Assembly (NCBI RefSeq): GCF_905220995.1
Contig: NZ_CAJNBJ010000002.1
Location: forward strand, 1 to 64,000
Reading direction: 5' to 3'
Length of the DNA: 64,000 nt
Source of the DNA: Nitrospira defluvii
GTDB taxonomy: Bacteria > Nitrospirota > Nitrospiria > Nitrospirales > Nitrospiraceae
Part shown: piece by piece, positions 8,761 through 17,707 of the stretch
Numbering within the stretch: the stretch's first letter is position 1
How the letters are laid out: each line of letters starts with the position of its first letter
Notes under the pieces: generated by a model
What the model was told of the DNA's origin: nothing
Database searches by the model: none
Seen by the model: the letters and a program-made list of their open reading frames with translations, nothing else
Translations under genes and position numbers: made by a program

Positions 8761-11480
8761 GTGATCAACATCACATGCATGGAGGGGGCGGGCACGGCAG
8801 TCTGCGTCACTTTCTCAAGCCGCACCGTCGAGACCTTATACTCCGGGCACTTGGAACTTTCATCGGCACTGGACGACAACAGCACGTTCAGATCCGTATC
8901 CGGGAAGTGAAAACTCGTGAAGAGCTCTCCCGGTTGGACCCGGTCGCTCACCACCACAGGCAACCGTGCCTCCCCGCGTGCGCTGATCAGTCGGACCTGG
9001 TCGCCCTCACGGAGGTCCAGCCGGGCCGCGTCGCCGGCATGAATTTCCAACACGTCGGTATCAACCACCTGCATGATGTCGGTTCGCCTGGTCTGCGCAC
9101 CACAATTGTAATGTTGCAGAATTCTCCCGGTGATCAGCACCAGCGGATAGGTATCGCTTGGGATCTCTCCGGGCGGCAGATACTCCACGGGGACAAACTG
9201 CGCCTTCCCTTTCGGAAACGACTGTTCATGCATCAGCGCAGTACCCGGATGTGTCGTCGAGGGCACGGGCCACTGCAATCCCTCCGGCCGATCGAGCCGG
9301 TCGTACGAGACGCCGGCAAACAGCGGCGCCAGTTGCGCAATCTCATCCATGATCGCCGAGGGATGGGAATACTGCATCGGATACCCCATCCGCGCGGACA
9401 CTTCGCAGACCACCTGCCAGTCCGGCAGCACTCCATTCGGCGGTTCCACGGCTTTCCTGATCCGCTGAATGCGACGCTCGAGGTTTGTAAACGTCCCGTC
9501 CTTTTCGAGGAACGACGCGCCGGGAATGACGAGATGCGCCAGCTTGGCCGTCTCGCTCATGAACAGATCCTGCACGATGAGGAACTCCAGGCTGTTGAGC
9601 GCCGCATGCACTTTTTTCAGATTAGGATCGGTCTGAGCCACGTCGTAGCCGATGATCCACAATGTTTTGAGTCTGCCGGCCAGAGCCGCGTCCCACATGT
9701 CGGGCGTTTTCATGCCCCGCGCCGTCGGCAAGGGTCGGCCGGTGACGGCAAGGTGCGCCGCGCCCAACGTCGAATCGGTCAACGGCTGATAGCCCGCAAA
9801 AAAGGTGGGCAAGCAGCCCACATCCGACGCCCCCTGCACATTGTTTTGGCCACGCAACGGATTAATCCCGGTGCCGGGTTTTCCGATGTTGCCCGTGGCC
9901 AGCGCCAGATTCACCAGGGCCATCACGCCGTGGCTGCCCCACCGATGTTCGGTCATGCCCAGCCCATGCACGGCCATCGAACCACCGCTCTTCGCATAGA
10001 GCCGCGCCGCTTCGGTGATGAGATGCACCGGCACGCCGGTCACACTCGACGTCGCCTCGGGCGTGCAACCGGCCACCAGGTTCAACCACTCGTCGAATCC
10101 TTGCGTCCGATTACTCACGAACACCGTATCGGTCAGATGCTCCTTGACAATGACATGCCCCATGCCGTTCAACAGAGCCACGTTGGTCCCGGGATGCAGT
10201 TGCAGATGGAGATCCGCCAAACGCGCCAATTCCGTTCGGCGGGGATCGATGACGACCAACGGCACGCCGCGGCGCGCCGCCCGTTTGATGCGCGCCCCCA
10301 GCACCGGATGCGATTCGGTGGGATTGGCGCCGACCACCAGAATCAACTTGGCCAGATCTAGGTCATGAATCGAATTGGTCGCCGCCGAGGCGCCGAGTGT
10401 TTCCATCATCCCGGTCACGGTCGCGCTGTGACAGACCCGCGCACAGTTATCGATGTGATTGCTGCCGATCACGCAACGCATGAACTTGCCGAACAGATAA
10501 TTTTCTTCGTTCGTGCCGCGGCTGGAGGAGATCGTGGCGAGGGCGTCCGGACCGTGAGCGGATTTGATGCGGGTCCATTCCTCGGCGATCCGATCGAGAG
10601 CTGCGGACCAGGAAATTTCGACCCATTCCTGCCCCTGTCGCAGTAGGGGCGTACGCAGCCGGTCCGGCGCATAGTTATACGTCCACCCGAAGCGGCCCTT
10701 CATGCAGGCATGGCCCTGATTTGAAGGCCCGTCATCGGCCGGGACCATTCGTACGACTCGTTCCTCCCGCACGCCGGCCTCGAAACTGCAGCCGACCCCG
10801 CAGTAGGCACAGGTGGTACGAACAGCATGTAGCGGCTCGCCTTCTTCAATCACAGTCTTCTCGATCAAGGCGCCGGTCGGACATTCCTTCACGCAGGCGC
10901 CGCAGGAGACGCAATTCGACGACGCAAAACCGGCCGACTCTCCGATCAATGCGGATCCTCCCGCCGTCGGTCGGCTCCCGAATCCCCGGTGTAGCATCGT
11001 CAGCGCATGCGTGCCTTGAATTTCATCACAGGCCCGGACGCAGCGGGCGCAGGAAATACAGACGGCGTTGTCGAAGATGAAAAACGGATTCGAGCGATCG
11101 ACGGTGTCGACTCTGGTGGCGGGCTGCGTATACCGGACATGCCCCAGGTCCAGCGCATGCGCCAACCGGTGCAAGGGCTCCGGCACTCGATCTCCCGACG
11201 GTTGTTCAGACAGGTACAGCTCGACAAGGTGTTTCCGGAGCCGTCGCACACGTTCACTCTCAGTATGGACGACCATGCCCTCTCGCACCGGCGTCGTGCA
11301 GGAGGCCGGCGTACCATGTTGGCCGTCGACCTCGCAGAGACACATGCGGCAGGATCCGAAAGGAGCCAGGTGGTCCGAGGTGCAGAGTGCCGGAATGGCA
11401 ATGCCCGCCCTCTTTGCCGCGACGTAAATCGTGTCGCCCGGCGAGGCCTCAACCGATCGTCCGTTAATTTCCAGCTTCAC
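8757..11480 (-). CDS. fdsA: NAD-type formate dehydrogenase, catalytic alpha subunit
   Basis: The 907-aa molybdo-/tungsto-bisPGD enzyme oxidises formate to CO2. In order it has a NuoG/HoxU-like 2Fe-2S domain (Cys cluster near residues 33-61), two 4Fe-4S ferredoxin motifs (CISCARCVRAC at about 142 and CVSCGACVKEC at about 191), then the catalytic domain beginning TCAYCGVGC with MKGRFGW. The metal-ligating residue is Cys in ARVCHSATV, not selenocysteine. The GTG start at 11480 has GAGGA upstream. With fdsB and fdsG it forms a soluble NAD+-linked complex. No fdhD-type maturation gene is in the operon, unlike some fds clusters. Confidence 0.93.
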   Translation of the reverse strand: MKLEINGRSVEASPGDTIYVAAKRAGIAIPALCTSDHLAPFGSCRMCLCEVDGQHGTPASCTTPVREGMVVHTESERVRRLRKHLVELYLSEQPSGDRVPEPLHRLAHALDLGHVRYTQPATRVDTVDRSNPFFIFDNAVCISCARCVRACDEIQGTHALTMLHRGFGSRPTAGGSALIGESAGFASSNCVSCGACVKECPTGALIEKTVIEEGEPLHAVRTTCAYCGVGCSFEAGVREERVVRMVPADDGPSNQGHACMKGRFGWTYNYAPDRLRTPLLRQGQEWVEISWSAALDRIAEEWTRIKSAHGPDALATISSSRGTNEENYLFGKFMRCVIGSNHIDNCARVCHSATVTGMMETLGASAATNSIHDLDLAKLILVVGANPTESHPVLGARIKRAARRGVPLVVIDPRRTELARLADLHLQLHPGTNVALLNGMGHVIVKEHLTDTVFVSNRTQGFDEWLNLVAGCTPEATSSVTGVPVHLITEAARLYAKSGGSMAVHGLGMTEHRWGSHGVMALVNLALATGNIGKPGTGINPLRGQNNVQGASDVGCLPTFFAGYQPLTDSTLGAAHLAVTGRPLPTARGMKTPDMWDAALAGRLKTLWIIGYDVAQTDPNLKKVHAALNSLEFLIVQDLFMSETAKLAHLVIPGASFLEKDGTFTNLERRIQRIRKAVEPPNGVLPDWQVVCEVSARMGYPMQYSHPSAIMDEIAQLAPLFAGVSYDRLDRPEGLQWPVPSTTHPGTALMHEQSFPKGKAQFVPVEYLPPGEIPSDTYPLVLITGRILQHYNCGAQTRRTDIMQVVDTDVLEIHAGDAARLDLREGDQVRLISARGEARLPVVVSDRVQPGELFTSFHFPDTDLNVLLSSSADESSKCPEYKVSTVRLEKVTQTAVPAPSMHVMLIT

Positions 11481-11590
11481 CTGGCTTTTCCTCGTATCTC
11501 GTCGTTCGTCTCTCGGATTCCGCTGTTCCTCAGTGCCCGCCTGATGTGTTCCGTGTCACATGTCACTTTCGCCGTTTTACACTTTTCGCC

Positions 11591-13081
11591 TTACGTCCTC
11601 AGTTTGCTGCGGAACTCGGCGGGAAAATGTTCGATGGCCGTGAGCACCGGATAGGGCGCCCGTCCGCCCAAGGCGCAGAGACTGGCGAGTTTCATGGTCT
11701 CGCCGAGATCGTCCAGCAGCCGGAGATCGTCCATTGTGCCGCTGCCCGCCTGGATACGTTCGAGAATCTCGCGACCTCGGACCGACCCAATGCGGCACGG
11801 TGTGCACTTGCCGCAGGACTCGTCGGCGGTGAAGGCCATGAAGTGGCGCGCCAGGTCCACCATATCGGTCTCATGGTCGTAGACCACAATCCCGCCATGC
11901 CCCAGCACCGCGCCGGCCTTGGCAAACGCGTCGTAACAAATCGACATATCGAGTCCGGTCGTCGGGAAGAGACTGCCCAGCGGTCCGCCGACCTGCACGG
12001 CCTTGAACCGTGAGCCTGGTGCCATCCCTCCGCCGAACTGCTCCAACACCTGGTGGAGACTCAGGCCGAACGGAACCTCCACCAGGCCCGGATGTTTCAC
12101 GCGCCCGCCCAACTGCAAGACAACGGTGCCGCGCGATTGTTCCGTGCCCAGCGAGGCATGCCAGGATCCGCCCCGTGAGAGAATCTGCGGAATCGTCGCA
12201 AACGTGAGGACATTGCTGACGATGGTGGGACAGCCGTACAAGCCGGATTGCGCGGGGTACGGCGGCCGCGCACGCACCACCCCTCGCTTCCCTTCCAGCG
12301 ATTCAAGCAGGGCTGTCTCTTCTCCGCAGACGTAGGAACCCGCGCCCTCGACCACCTCGATGGGAAACGGTTCCCCGTTCAGCTCCAGCAGCTCCGCTTC
12401 ATCAGCCTTGTGAATGGCGGCGCGCAACGTGGCCGCAGCGGCAGGGTATTCTTGTCGGCAATAGACATAGCCCCAGCCCGCTCCGATAGCCCGGGCGCAG
12501 ATCAACATCCCTTCCAGCACGCGAAACGGATCGCCTTCCAGAATCATCCGGTCGCAATAGGTACCGGCATCGCCTTCGTCCGCGTTGGCCACCACATATT
12601 TCTGCGCCCCCTTCGCCTGCTGAGCGACCTTCCACTTGTTCCACACAGGGAATGCCGCGCCGCCGCGCCCGCGCAACTGCGAGACTCGAAGCTCTTCGAT
12701 AATGGCATCGGGCGTCAGTCGAAACGCCGCCTCCAACCCGGACAATCCGCCACGCGCCTGGTATTCATCCAGGGCCAGGGGTTCCGTCTCACCGAAGTTA
12801 GCAAAGGTATATCTCGTCTGCTGGGCGAGAAAGGGGATCGTCTGCACAGGTATCCCACCCGTACCGGACAGAATGGCGGGCAAGTCCTGTGGGGATACGT
12901 TGAACCAGGCGATCCGGCCGTCGGGACCGTCACGCTCCACCATCGGTTCAAGGTAGAAGGCCCCCCGCGAAGACGTCCGGATGAGCTGGACGTCAGACCG
13001 GTCGGACCAGGCCTCGGCCAGCGCAGCGGCACCGGCCGCGCGCGCCGAGGTATCGTTGGAAAGATAGAGTCTTATGGCCAT
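11591..13081 (-). CDS. fdsB: Formate dehydrogenase beta subunit (NuoF-like, FMN/NAD site)
   Basis: The 496-aa protein carries an N-terminal thioredoxin-like segment (residues 1-100), then the NuoF core: LRGRGGAAFPVWNKW for NADH/FMN binding, NADEGDAGTYCDR, and the C-terminal 4Fe-4S motif ESCGKCTPCRIG (about residue 410). This subunit passes electrons from the alpha subunit to NAD+. It starts at ATG 13081 after GAGGACC. The order fdsG-fdsB-fdsA is the same as in other NAD-linked formate dehydrogenases and bidirectional hydrogenase diaphorases; the adjacent fdsA identifies the complex. Confidence 0.92.
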   Translation of the reverse strand: MAIRLYLSNDTSARAAGAAALAEAWSDRSDVQLIRTSSRGAFYLEPMVERDGPDGRIAWFNVSPQDLPAILSGTGGIPVQTIPFLAQQTRYTFANFGETEPLALDEYQARGGLSGLEAAFRLTPDAIIEELRVSQLRGRGGAAFPVWNKWKVAQQAKGAQKYVVANADEGDAGTYCDRMILEGDPFRVLEGMLICARAIGAGWGYVYCRQEYPAAAATLRAAIHKADEAELLELNGEPFPIEVVEGAGSYVCGEETALLESLEGKRGVVRARPPYPAQSGLYGCPTIVSNVLTFATIPQILSRGGSWHASLGTEQSRGTVVLQLGGRVKHPGLVEVPFGLSLHQVLEQFGGGMAPGSRFKAVQVGGPLGSLFPTTGLDMSICYDAFAKAGAVLGHGGIVVYDHETDMVDLARHFMAFTADESCGKCTPCRIGSVRGREILERIQAGSGTMDDLRLLDDLGETMKLASLCALGGRAPYPVLTAIEHFPAEFRSKLRT

Positions 13082-13173
13082 GGTCCTCAGCAGAATATCC
13101 GGGCAATGGGAAACGATGAAACTTGCCTGCGGGCCACGAATCCGGCACAGACCGCATCATCTGCGGCACTCGA

Positions 13174-13689
13174 CTATTTGTAGCCCTCGAGTATACGGTC
13201 CAGCTGCGACGGCAGCACGCGACCGTACAGGTCGCGATCGATGATGACCGTAGGGGACACCGCACAATTGCCTGCGCAGGACATGGTGTCGAGCGTGAAC
13301 CGTCCTCCCGGCATCGTCTCATGAACATCGGTCCGCAGGCGTTCTTGTAATTGACGCAGCACTTGCCCGCAGCCGTTGGCGTAACAGGACTCCCCCATGC
13401 AGACCCGAATGATGTGACGTCCCGGCGCCGAGGAACGCAGATCCGGGTAATACGATAGGACACCTGCCACCTCCGCAGTGGTGACACCAAGGCTCTTCGC
13501 GATGACCGGCACCATGTCGGCCGGCACATATCCGAGCTGTTCCTGGAGGGCGAGGAGCGACTGCAAAATATTGGGCGGTTCGCCGCGAAACCGATCCAGA
13601 ATGTCTTTCACCTGCTCATGCATACACAGACCGTCGCTCGCATTTCGTCGTCCGTATCTCGCCGAACTCAGGTTCGTTTCACCTTTCAC
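13174..13689 (-). CDS. fdsG: Formate dehydrogenase gamma subunit (NuoE-like, 2Fe-2S)
   Basis: The 171-aa thioredoxin-fold 2Fe-2S protein has the NuoE pattern ILQSLLALQEQLGYVP, then Cys in CMGESCY and in MSCAGNCAVSP, the four cluster ligands. It joins fdsB to form the diaphorase half. The GTG at 13689 has GAGGTG upstream and lies 8 bp after the preceding gene, so it is preferred. An internal ATG at 13623 begins closer to the conserved domain but lacks a ribosome site. Confidence 0.9.
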   Translation of the reverse strand: MKGETNLSSARYGRRNASDGLCMHEQVKDILDRFRGEPPNILQSLLALQEQLGYVPADMVPVIAKSLGVTTAEVAGVLSYYPDLRSSAPGRHIIRVCMGESCYANGCGQVLRQLQERLRTDVHETMPGGRFTLDTMSCAGNCAVSPTVIIDRDLYGRVLPSQLDRILEGYK

Positions 13690-13697
13690 GTCGCACC

Positions 13698-15068
13698 TCA
13701 GCAGAGGCCGACGTGCGCGCGCAGCTTGTTATAGTCGAACGCGGCCACGCCGCTGCGCAGTAGGCCGATATCGCACCGTTCCATTTCATCGATCAGCCCT
13801 GCGACCTTGGCTTGCCCCGCCGGCGTCTTGACGACGTGTCGAGGCGTCTCGCCACCAAGCACCGGCGATTCGCGGTCGGCCCATTCGAGATACACAGTTT
13901 CGAGAAAGGTGTTCACCAGTGCCCGATCCTCCTCGTGACTCACCACGAGGGTCAATGGCTCCTGGGTTGACAACTCTTCCCTGGTGACCTGACGCACCGG
14001 AGGCTGGGCGGTTTCTCCTCGGAAGTGCAACGAAAATCCGAAGGTGGCCGCAAGACTATGTTTGATGCCGTCCAACCGCTCTCGTGAGTCGCACTCCACA
14101 TAGAGCTCGGTGGCCGTAACCGTCACCCGCGCCTGAGCCGTGGCTGTCGTGTCGGTTCCCTTCGGGCGCAGGATAAACCGACGAAGCTTCTTGGAGCCGG
14201 CTGTCGCCTTCACTTGCAGGGGCAATTCTTCAATCCACCCTTCGAGTTCAGCCATGCCACCGGCGATGAAGGTGAATTCGTGGTGTTCGTACAGCGCGAT
14301 GACATACCAATGAGGCAGACCATCGGGCGTCCGATAGCGAATCTCGCTCACGGCCTCGACCAGGGCCGCGAAACGCATACGAGCAAAATTTCTCAGCAGA
14401 ATATGGCCGAACCGCTTTGCGAATTCCGGCCAGTCGCCCAGTTCGAAGGAACCGCCGACTACCTCCATCTCCCGACGTTCGTCCGCTGTTTGTTCGTACA
14501 GGGTCCGCGCATCTTCGCGCGACAACAGTAAGATCGGCCCGGCCAGAACGGCCAGGGGGCTTTCTGGATCGCCGGGCTCGCGAACGAGGCGGGTCAGCAG
14601 CATGTGCCCGGTGTCGATGGTGCGGTCCAGGCTCTCGGCCGGTATCTCATACACCCGACCGTTGCCGATAGACCGCAATGAACGCCGCTGGGCCCCGGAC
14701 TGACTGGGCAGGACCTCAACCAGGTCGATATAAGAATGTTTGAGCGGGTCGAGCCACACCCGCTCTTCCTCGGGGATGTGTTCGGTGATGACGTCGCGCA
14801 GTTGCTCAATCAAGGTCAACTGCCCATCTTCAGGATAAAAGTCTGCGTACAGCAGGAGATCGGCAAGTTCGACTTCTTCCGGCAGCGGCGACAAGGGCGA
14901 CTGTGTCCCCAATTCCGCATAGACCTGCAATGCGCGCATGAAAGCGAGTCTGCGCTGCTGCTCGAACCCCGGTGCCATGGACAGGCGATCCAGTCTCGAC
15001 AGCAGATTGTCCAATTCCTTGACGATCGGAACCGAACGCGCGGCAACCCGCTCATTCGCGAGCTTCAT
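13698..15068 (-). CDS. Unknown conserved-looking protein inside the formate operon
   Basis: The ATG at 15068 has GGGGGAG five bases upstream and overlaps the end of the DUF2934 gene, so it is preferred to 15098. The 456-aa soluble protein is rich in charged helices and has no membrane segment or cofactor motif that I recognise. Near the end LEWADRESPVLGGETPRH, then KTPAGQAKV, resembles the P-x-LGG-x-TP stretch found at the C-terminus of Xre/MbcA/ParS-type proteins. Its position, immediately before fdsG and in the same transcript, suggests an accessory role for formate dehydrogenase or its control. Function unknown. Confidence 0.75.
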   Translation of the reverse strand: MKLANERVAARSVPIVKELDNLLSRLDRLSMAPGFEQQRRLAFMRALQVYAELGTQSPLSPLPEEVELADLLLYADFYPEDGQLTLIEQLRDVITEHIPEEERVWLDPLKHSYIDLVEVLPSQSGAQRRSLRSIGNGRVYEIPAESLDRTIDTGHMLLTRLVREPGDPESPLAVLAGPILLLSREDARTLYEQTADERREMEVVGGSFELGDWPEFAKRFGHILLRNFARMRFAALVEAVSEIRYRTPDGLPHWYVIALYEHHEFTFIAGGMAELEGWIEELPLQVKATAGSKKLRRFILRPKGTDTTATAQARVTVTATELYVECDSRERLDGIKHSLAATFGFSLHFRGETAQPPVRQVTREELSTQEPLTLVVSHEEDRALVNTFLETVYLEWADRESPVLGGETPRHVVKTPAGQAKVAGLIDEMERCDIGLLRSGVAAFDYNKLRAHVGLC

Positions 15069-15276
15069 GAATCTCCCCCATGACGGCCGATTCCGCATCC
15101 AACCAGTCCTGCAGGGCGTACCCTTCGCGGGAGCCCCGCTCCTTCCAGAGCTCGTAGGCTTTCTGCGAGATCCGCTCCCACATGCCCTCAGGCAGCTCGA
15201 TCGATGCTCCGACAGGCCTGGCTGCAGCTGCGGGTTTTGATTTCACCGCTGACCGTTTTTTGACGTTGGGTTTCAT
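15052..15276 (-). CDS. DUF2934 protein
   Basis: The 74-aa basic protein has the short DUF2934 motif ISQKAYELWKERGSREGYALQDWLDAE at residues 35-61, preceded by a Lys/Ala/Pro-rich tail. Members are usually small, of unknown function, and often found in stress-gene clusters. AAAGGAG lies at good distance from ATG 15276. The end overlaps the start of the next gene by 17 bp, so both are co-translated. Confidence 0.8.
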   Translation of the reverse strand: MKPNVKKRSAVKSKPAAAARPVGASIELPEGMWERISQKAYELWKERGSREGYALQDWLDAESAVMGEIHEARE

Positions 15277-15306
15277 TGACGGACTCCTTTACGCGAGACC
15301 AAGCGG

Positions 15307-16245
15307 TTATGACTCTCCCAGCGGAACGACACGTTGATAGTCCGGACCAACCTTGAGCCGACGGACGGTGAGCACCGGACAGGGCGCATGCCGCAACATG
15401 GCGCCGGCAATACTCCCGACCAGCACGTGTGAGAGGCCGCGCCTCCCATGGGTACCCATGATCATGAGGTCGTACCCCTGCGCGGTCACGTAGGACGTAA
15501 TCGAGTCGGCCGGCAAACCCGGTTTCAGAGCATAGTCGGCCTGAAGATCATGGGCGGTCAGACAAGCCGTGAGCACCGTCAGCCGTTTTTCCAGATAGGC
15601 CCGCTGCTCCTTCCATTCTTTTGCATGGCTGAGGCTGAAATCCAACCCGTACGCGACCGGCTCCATGGCATGGAGGATCGTGAGGGAAGCCCCGAGCGGC
15701 TTCGCAAACTGCACGGCGTACTCCAGCGCATCCAGCGAACAGGTCGAGAGATCGATCGGCACCACGATCCGTTTGATCGCCGGAGCCTGAGTTGCCGGGG
15801 CCGCACCCTTGTCGGCCTTCACCGCGAGCACGGGACAAGGCGCGATGCGCACCACCCGCTCCGCCGTACTGCCCACGAGGACGTGATCGAGCCCGGTTCG
15901 CCCATGTGTCCCGACCACCAGCAGGTCGGCACCGATTTCCTCCGCCACGGCTTGCACACATTGGCTCGGGATGCCGACGTCAATACGGGTCGCGATCGAG
16001 TGACCGGCCGCCTTGACCCTGCTCTCCAGCGAGGCCAACTGACGCTTCGCTTCGTCCCGCAAATGATCCAGGTACATCTTGTTGACGGTGTAGTCCGGGT
16101 CCATTCCCGGATACAGTTCGAGCACCGTCATCACCGTGAGTTCCGACTTCCAGAGATCCGTCAGAGTCAGGGCATACTCCAGCGCCCGGTCGGCGCAAGC
16201 CGAAAAATCCGTCGCAAACAGGATTCGTTTGATCAGAGACGCCAT
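15307..16245 (-). CDS. Tandem universal stress protein
   Basis: The 312-aa protein has two UspA domains (residues 1-148 and 160-300). Both hold the nucleotide-binding signature: GTHGRTGLDHVLVGSTAERV and, later, GTHGRRGLSHVLVGSIAG. Each domain ends with the hydrophobic APCPVLxV strand. Such proteins bind ATP and modulate stress responses. It lies 3 bp after the cupredoxin gene and 30 bp before DUF2934, all in the formate operon. Confidence 0.9.
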   Translation of the reverse strand: MASLIKRILFATDFSACADRALEYALTLTDLWKSELTVMTVLELYPGMDPDYTVNKMYLDHLRDEAKRQLASLESRVKAAGHSIATRIDVGIPSQCVQAVAEEIGADLLVVGTHGRTGLDHVLVGSTAERVVRIAPCPVLAVKADKGAAPATQAPAIKRIVVPIDLSTCSLDALEYAVQFAKPLGASLTILHAMEPVAYGLDFSLSHAKEWKEQRAYLEKRLTVLTACLTAHDLQADYALKPGLPADSITSYVTAQGYDLMIMGTHGRRGLSHVLVGSIAGAMLRHAPCPVLTVRRLKVGPDYQRVVPLGES

Positions 16246-16248
16246 GGG

Positions 16249-16677
16249 TTAGACCGCCTCCACGCTTAGGAGGAGCAGTTCACCCTTCATGTTCTGATGA
16301 ATCGAACAACGAAATTCATGGCGGCCGGGCCGCTCCATGTTGAACCGGATCACCGCCTCCTTTTTGGCGTCGAGGAAGACTCCGCTGATGCCTTTCCCGT
16401 ACGAGACGACTCCGCCCGACGTCACACGTGTCGGAATCCCCTCGAACATGGTGGAGCCGAAATCGTGCCGCTCCTCATCTTCATTGGTAATGGCGATGAC
16501 CGTCGGCACGCCCAGGTGGAGTGGGACCTGTTTCGTCACGAACGCAAAATTCTTGATGCTCACTTCGATCCGCTGCTCCGCCTGAGCTCCCCCCTGCGAA
16601 CACAGCGTAAGCACACATCCGGTCGCCAACAGGATCTGCTTGCCACTCAACACCACCCTTGCCCACGTCGCACCCAT
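16249..16677 (-). CDS. Exported cupredoxin-like type 1 copper protein
   Basis: The 142-aa precursor has a signal peptide (basic start, hydrophobic residues 13-27, cleavage near AQA-EQ). The mature part is a small beta sandwich with a full type 1 copper set: His in ERHDF, and Cys, His and Met in FRCSIHQNMKG. It may carry electrons in the periplasm or bind copper. Its place between two usp genes in a formate operon is unusual and suggests co-expression with formate oxidation or a stress programme. No heme or oxidase gene is nearby. Confidence 0.8.
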   Translation of the reverse strand: MGATWARVVLSGKQILLATGCVLTLCSQGGAQAEQRIEVSIKNFAFVTKQVPLHLGVPTVIAITNEDEERHDFGSTMFEGIPTRVTSGGVVSYGKGISGVFLDAKKEAVIRFNMERPGRHEFRCSIHQNMKGELLLLSVEAV

Positions 16678-16707
16678 ATCGCTGCCTCCTTCTGCTGTCG
16701 TTCTCGC

Positions 16708-17208
16708 CTACGTGCTTTTCGCCGCCCGCACCTTGCCCCGTTTGATCGGCAAGGGTACCGTGAGCACCGGACATCCGGCCGTCCGGACGACTTTCTCCGC
16801 GGTGCTCCCGAAGAAAATCTTATCAACACCACCCAACGCCCCTCCGTAACTGCCCATCACCACCAAATCCACCCCTTCTACCCGCGCCGTCCTGGCAATT
16901 TCTTCGAACGGAGATCCATCGGCCAGCAACCGCCTGACCGTGACGCCCTTCGCTTCATCCCAGGCCAGCAATTGTCTGGCATTCAGGCGCGCAACATGAT
17001 GCAACTGCTTCTTCTGCTTCGCCGCCTCCGAAGCCGGCGCCAATCCGAGTCGATTCAGGGCATCGAGACTCTTCGTATCGACGACGTGCAACAGCAGCAC
17101 CTCCGCTTGATAGGACTTGGCGAAGGAGAGCGCAATCCGGTACGCCTCCTCTGAACAGGGAGAGAAATCCACGGGAACCAGAATTTTCGTGAAGAGCCGA
17201 TCTGCCAT
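16708..17208 (-). CDS. Single-domain universal stress protein, first gene of the formate operon
   Basis: The ATG at 17208 follows GGAGGTGTG, the best ribosome site here, so the longer frame from 17259 is rejected. The 166-aa UspA protein has the KILVPVDFS start, and GSYGGALGGVDKIFFGSTAEKV in place of the usual G-x2-G-x9-G(S/T) signature, so the ATP site is likely present. It is followed by the cupredoxin gene after 30 bp. As the promoter-proximal gene of nine same-strand genes it marks the start of the operon. Confidence 0.88.
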   Translation of the reverse strand: MADRLFTKILVPVDFSPCSEEAYRIALSFAKSYQAEVLLLHVVDTKSLDALNRLGLAPASEAAKQKKQLHHVARLNARQLLAWDEAKGVTVRRLLADGSPFEEIARTARVEGVDLVVMGSYGGALGGVDKIFFGSTAEKVVRTAGCPVLTVPLPIKRGKVRAAKST

Positions 17209-17558
17209 CACACCTCCGGAGCGGGCATCATGCCTAACCATCAGCAAGGCCAATGCCATTGCTGCGGCGCGGAAGCTGTCAGGAATCCTTCAGGAATCCC
17301 TGCGTTTCATGGGCAATTTGCTATGCCCCGTCACCGTCTGCTCTCTGCCGGTGGTGTCCTGCTACAGCAGAGATTCGTATCCTGTAGCACAACGCCACAG
17401 AGTTCTCAAAGCTGACGCCGGATGGGACTGGCCTCCGGATGAGTCTGTTTCGCTGAATAGAGGACAGTCACGGCCTGCTGCGTTCACACCAGCGGAAGCC
17501 CGACTCGCTTCCTTGATGGCATTTGTCTTGCTCAGTGAACCGTTGAAAGGATGACACC
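17209..17558. other. Promoter region between the formate operon and the 31-aa peptide gene
   Basis: This 350-bp gap between divergent units has no convincing gene. It contains a direct repeat of TCAGGAATCC at about 17279-17302. No sigma-54, FNR or CRP consensus was found by eye. Promoters for both directions must lie here but cannot be placed reliably. Confidence 0.4.
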
Positions 17559-17654
17559 ATGTCGCGAACACAGTGGCTGTTGCTTGGAGCGGTCTTGATT
17601 GGGACCGCCGTTGCGATCTACTTGATCTTCTTCTGCCCGACAGAATGTCATTGA
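17559..17654 (+). CDS. 31-aa single-span membrane peptide
   Basis: ATG 17559 follows GAAAGGATGACACC, with AAAGG about nine bases upstream. The product is one hydrophobic helix (WLLLGAVLIGTAVAIYLIFF) flanked by a short basic-polar start (MSRTQ) and a Cys-containing tail (CPTECH). It looks like a bitopic mini-membrane protein, perhaps a regulator or complex subunit. It sits between stress genes, upstream of the hydrolase at 17708. No family is recognised; the composition and ribosome site make translation plausible. Confidence 0.5.
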   Translation: MSRTQWLLLGAVLIGTAVAIYLIFFCPTECH

Positions 17655-17707
17655 GCGGTCGTCACCTTCGAACGGGGCCCGACGTTTGACCTATGCGCCA
17701 GGACAGC

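Noticed and set aside
8688-10361. 557-codon open frame on the plus strand
   Set aside because: It is the antisense shadow of fdsA; the peptide is His/Arg/Gln-rich and unnatural, while the minus frame has full FDH motifs.
8757-11480. Selenocysteine in formate dehydrogenase
   Set aside because: The frame has no internal TGA and the active-site position in ARVCHS is a normal Cys codon.
17230-17415. 61-aa frame with CHCCG in the intergenic region
   Set aside because: No ribosome site, random-looking composition after the first residues, and it would occupy the shared promoter region.
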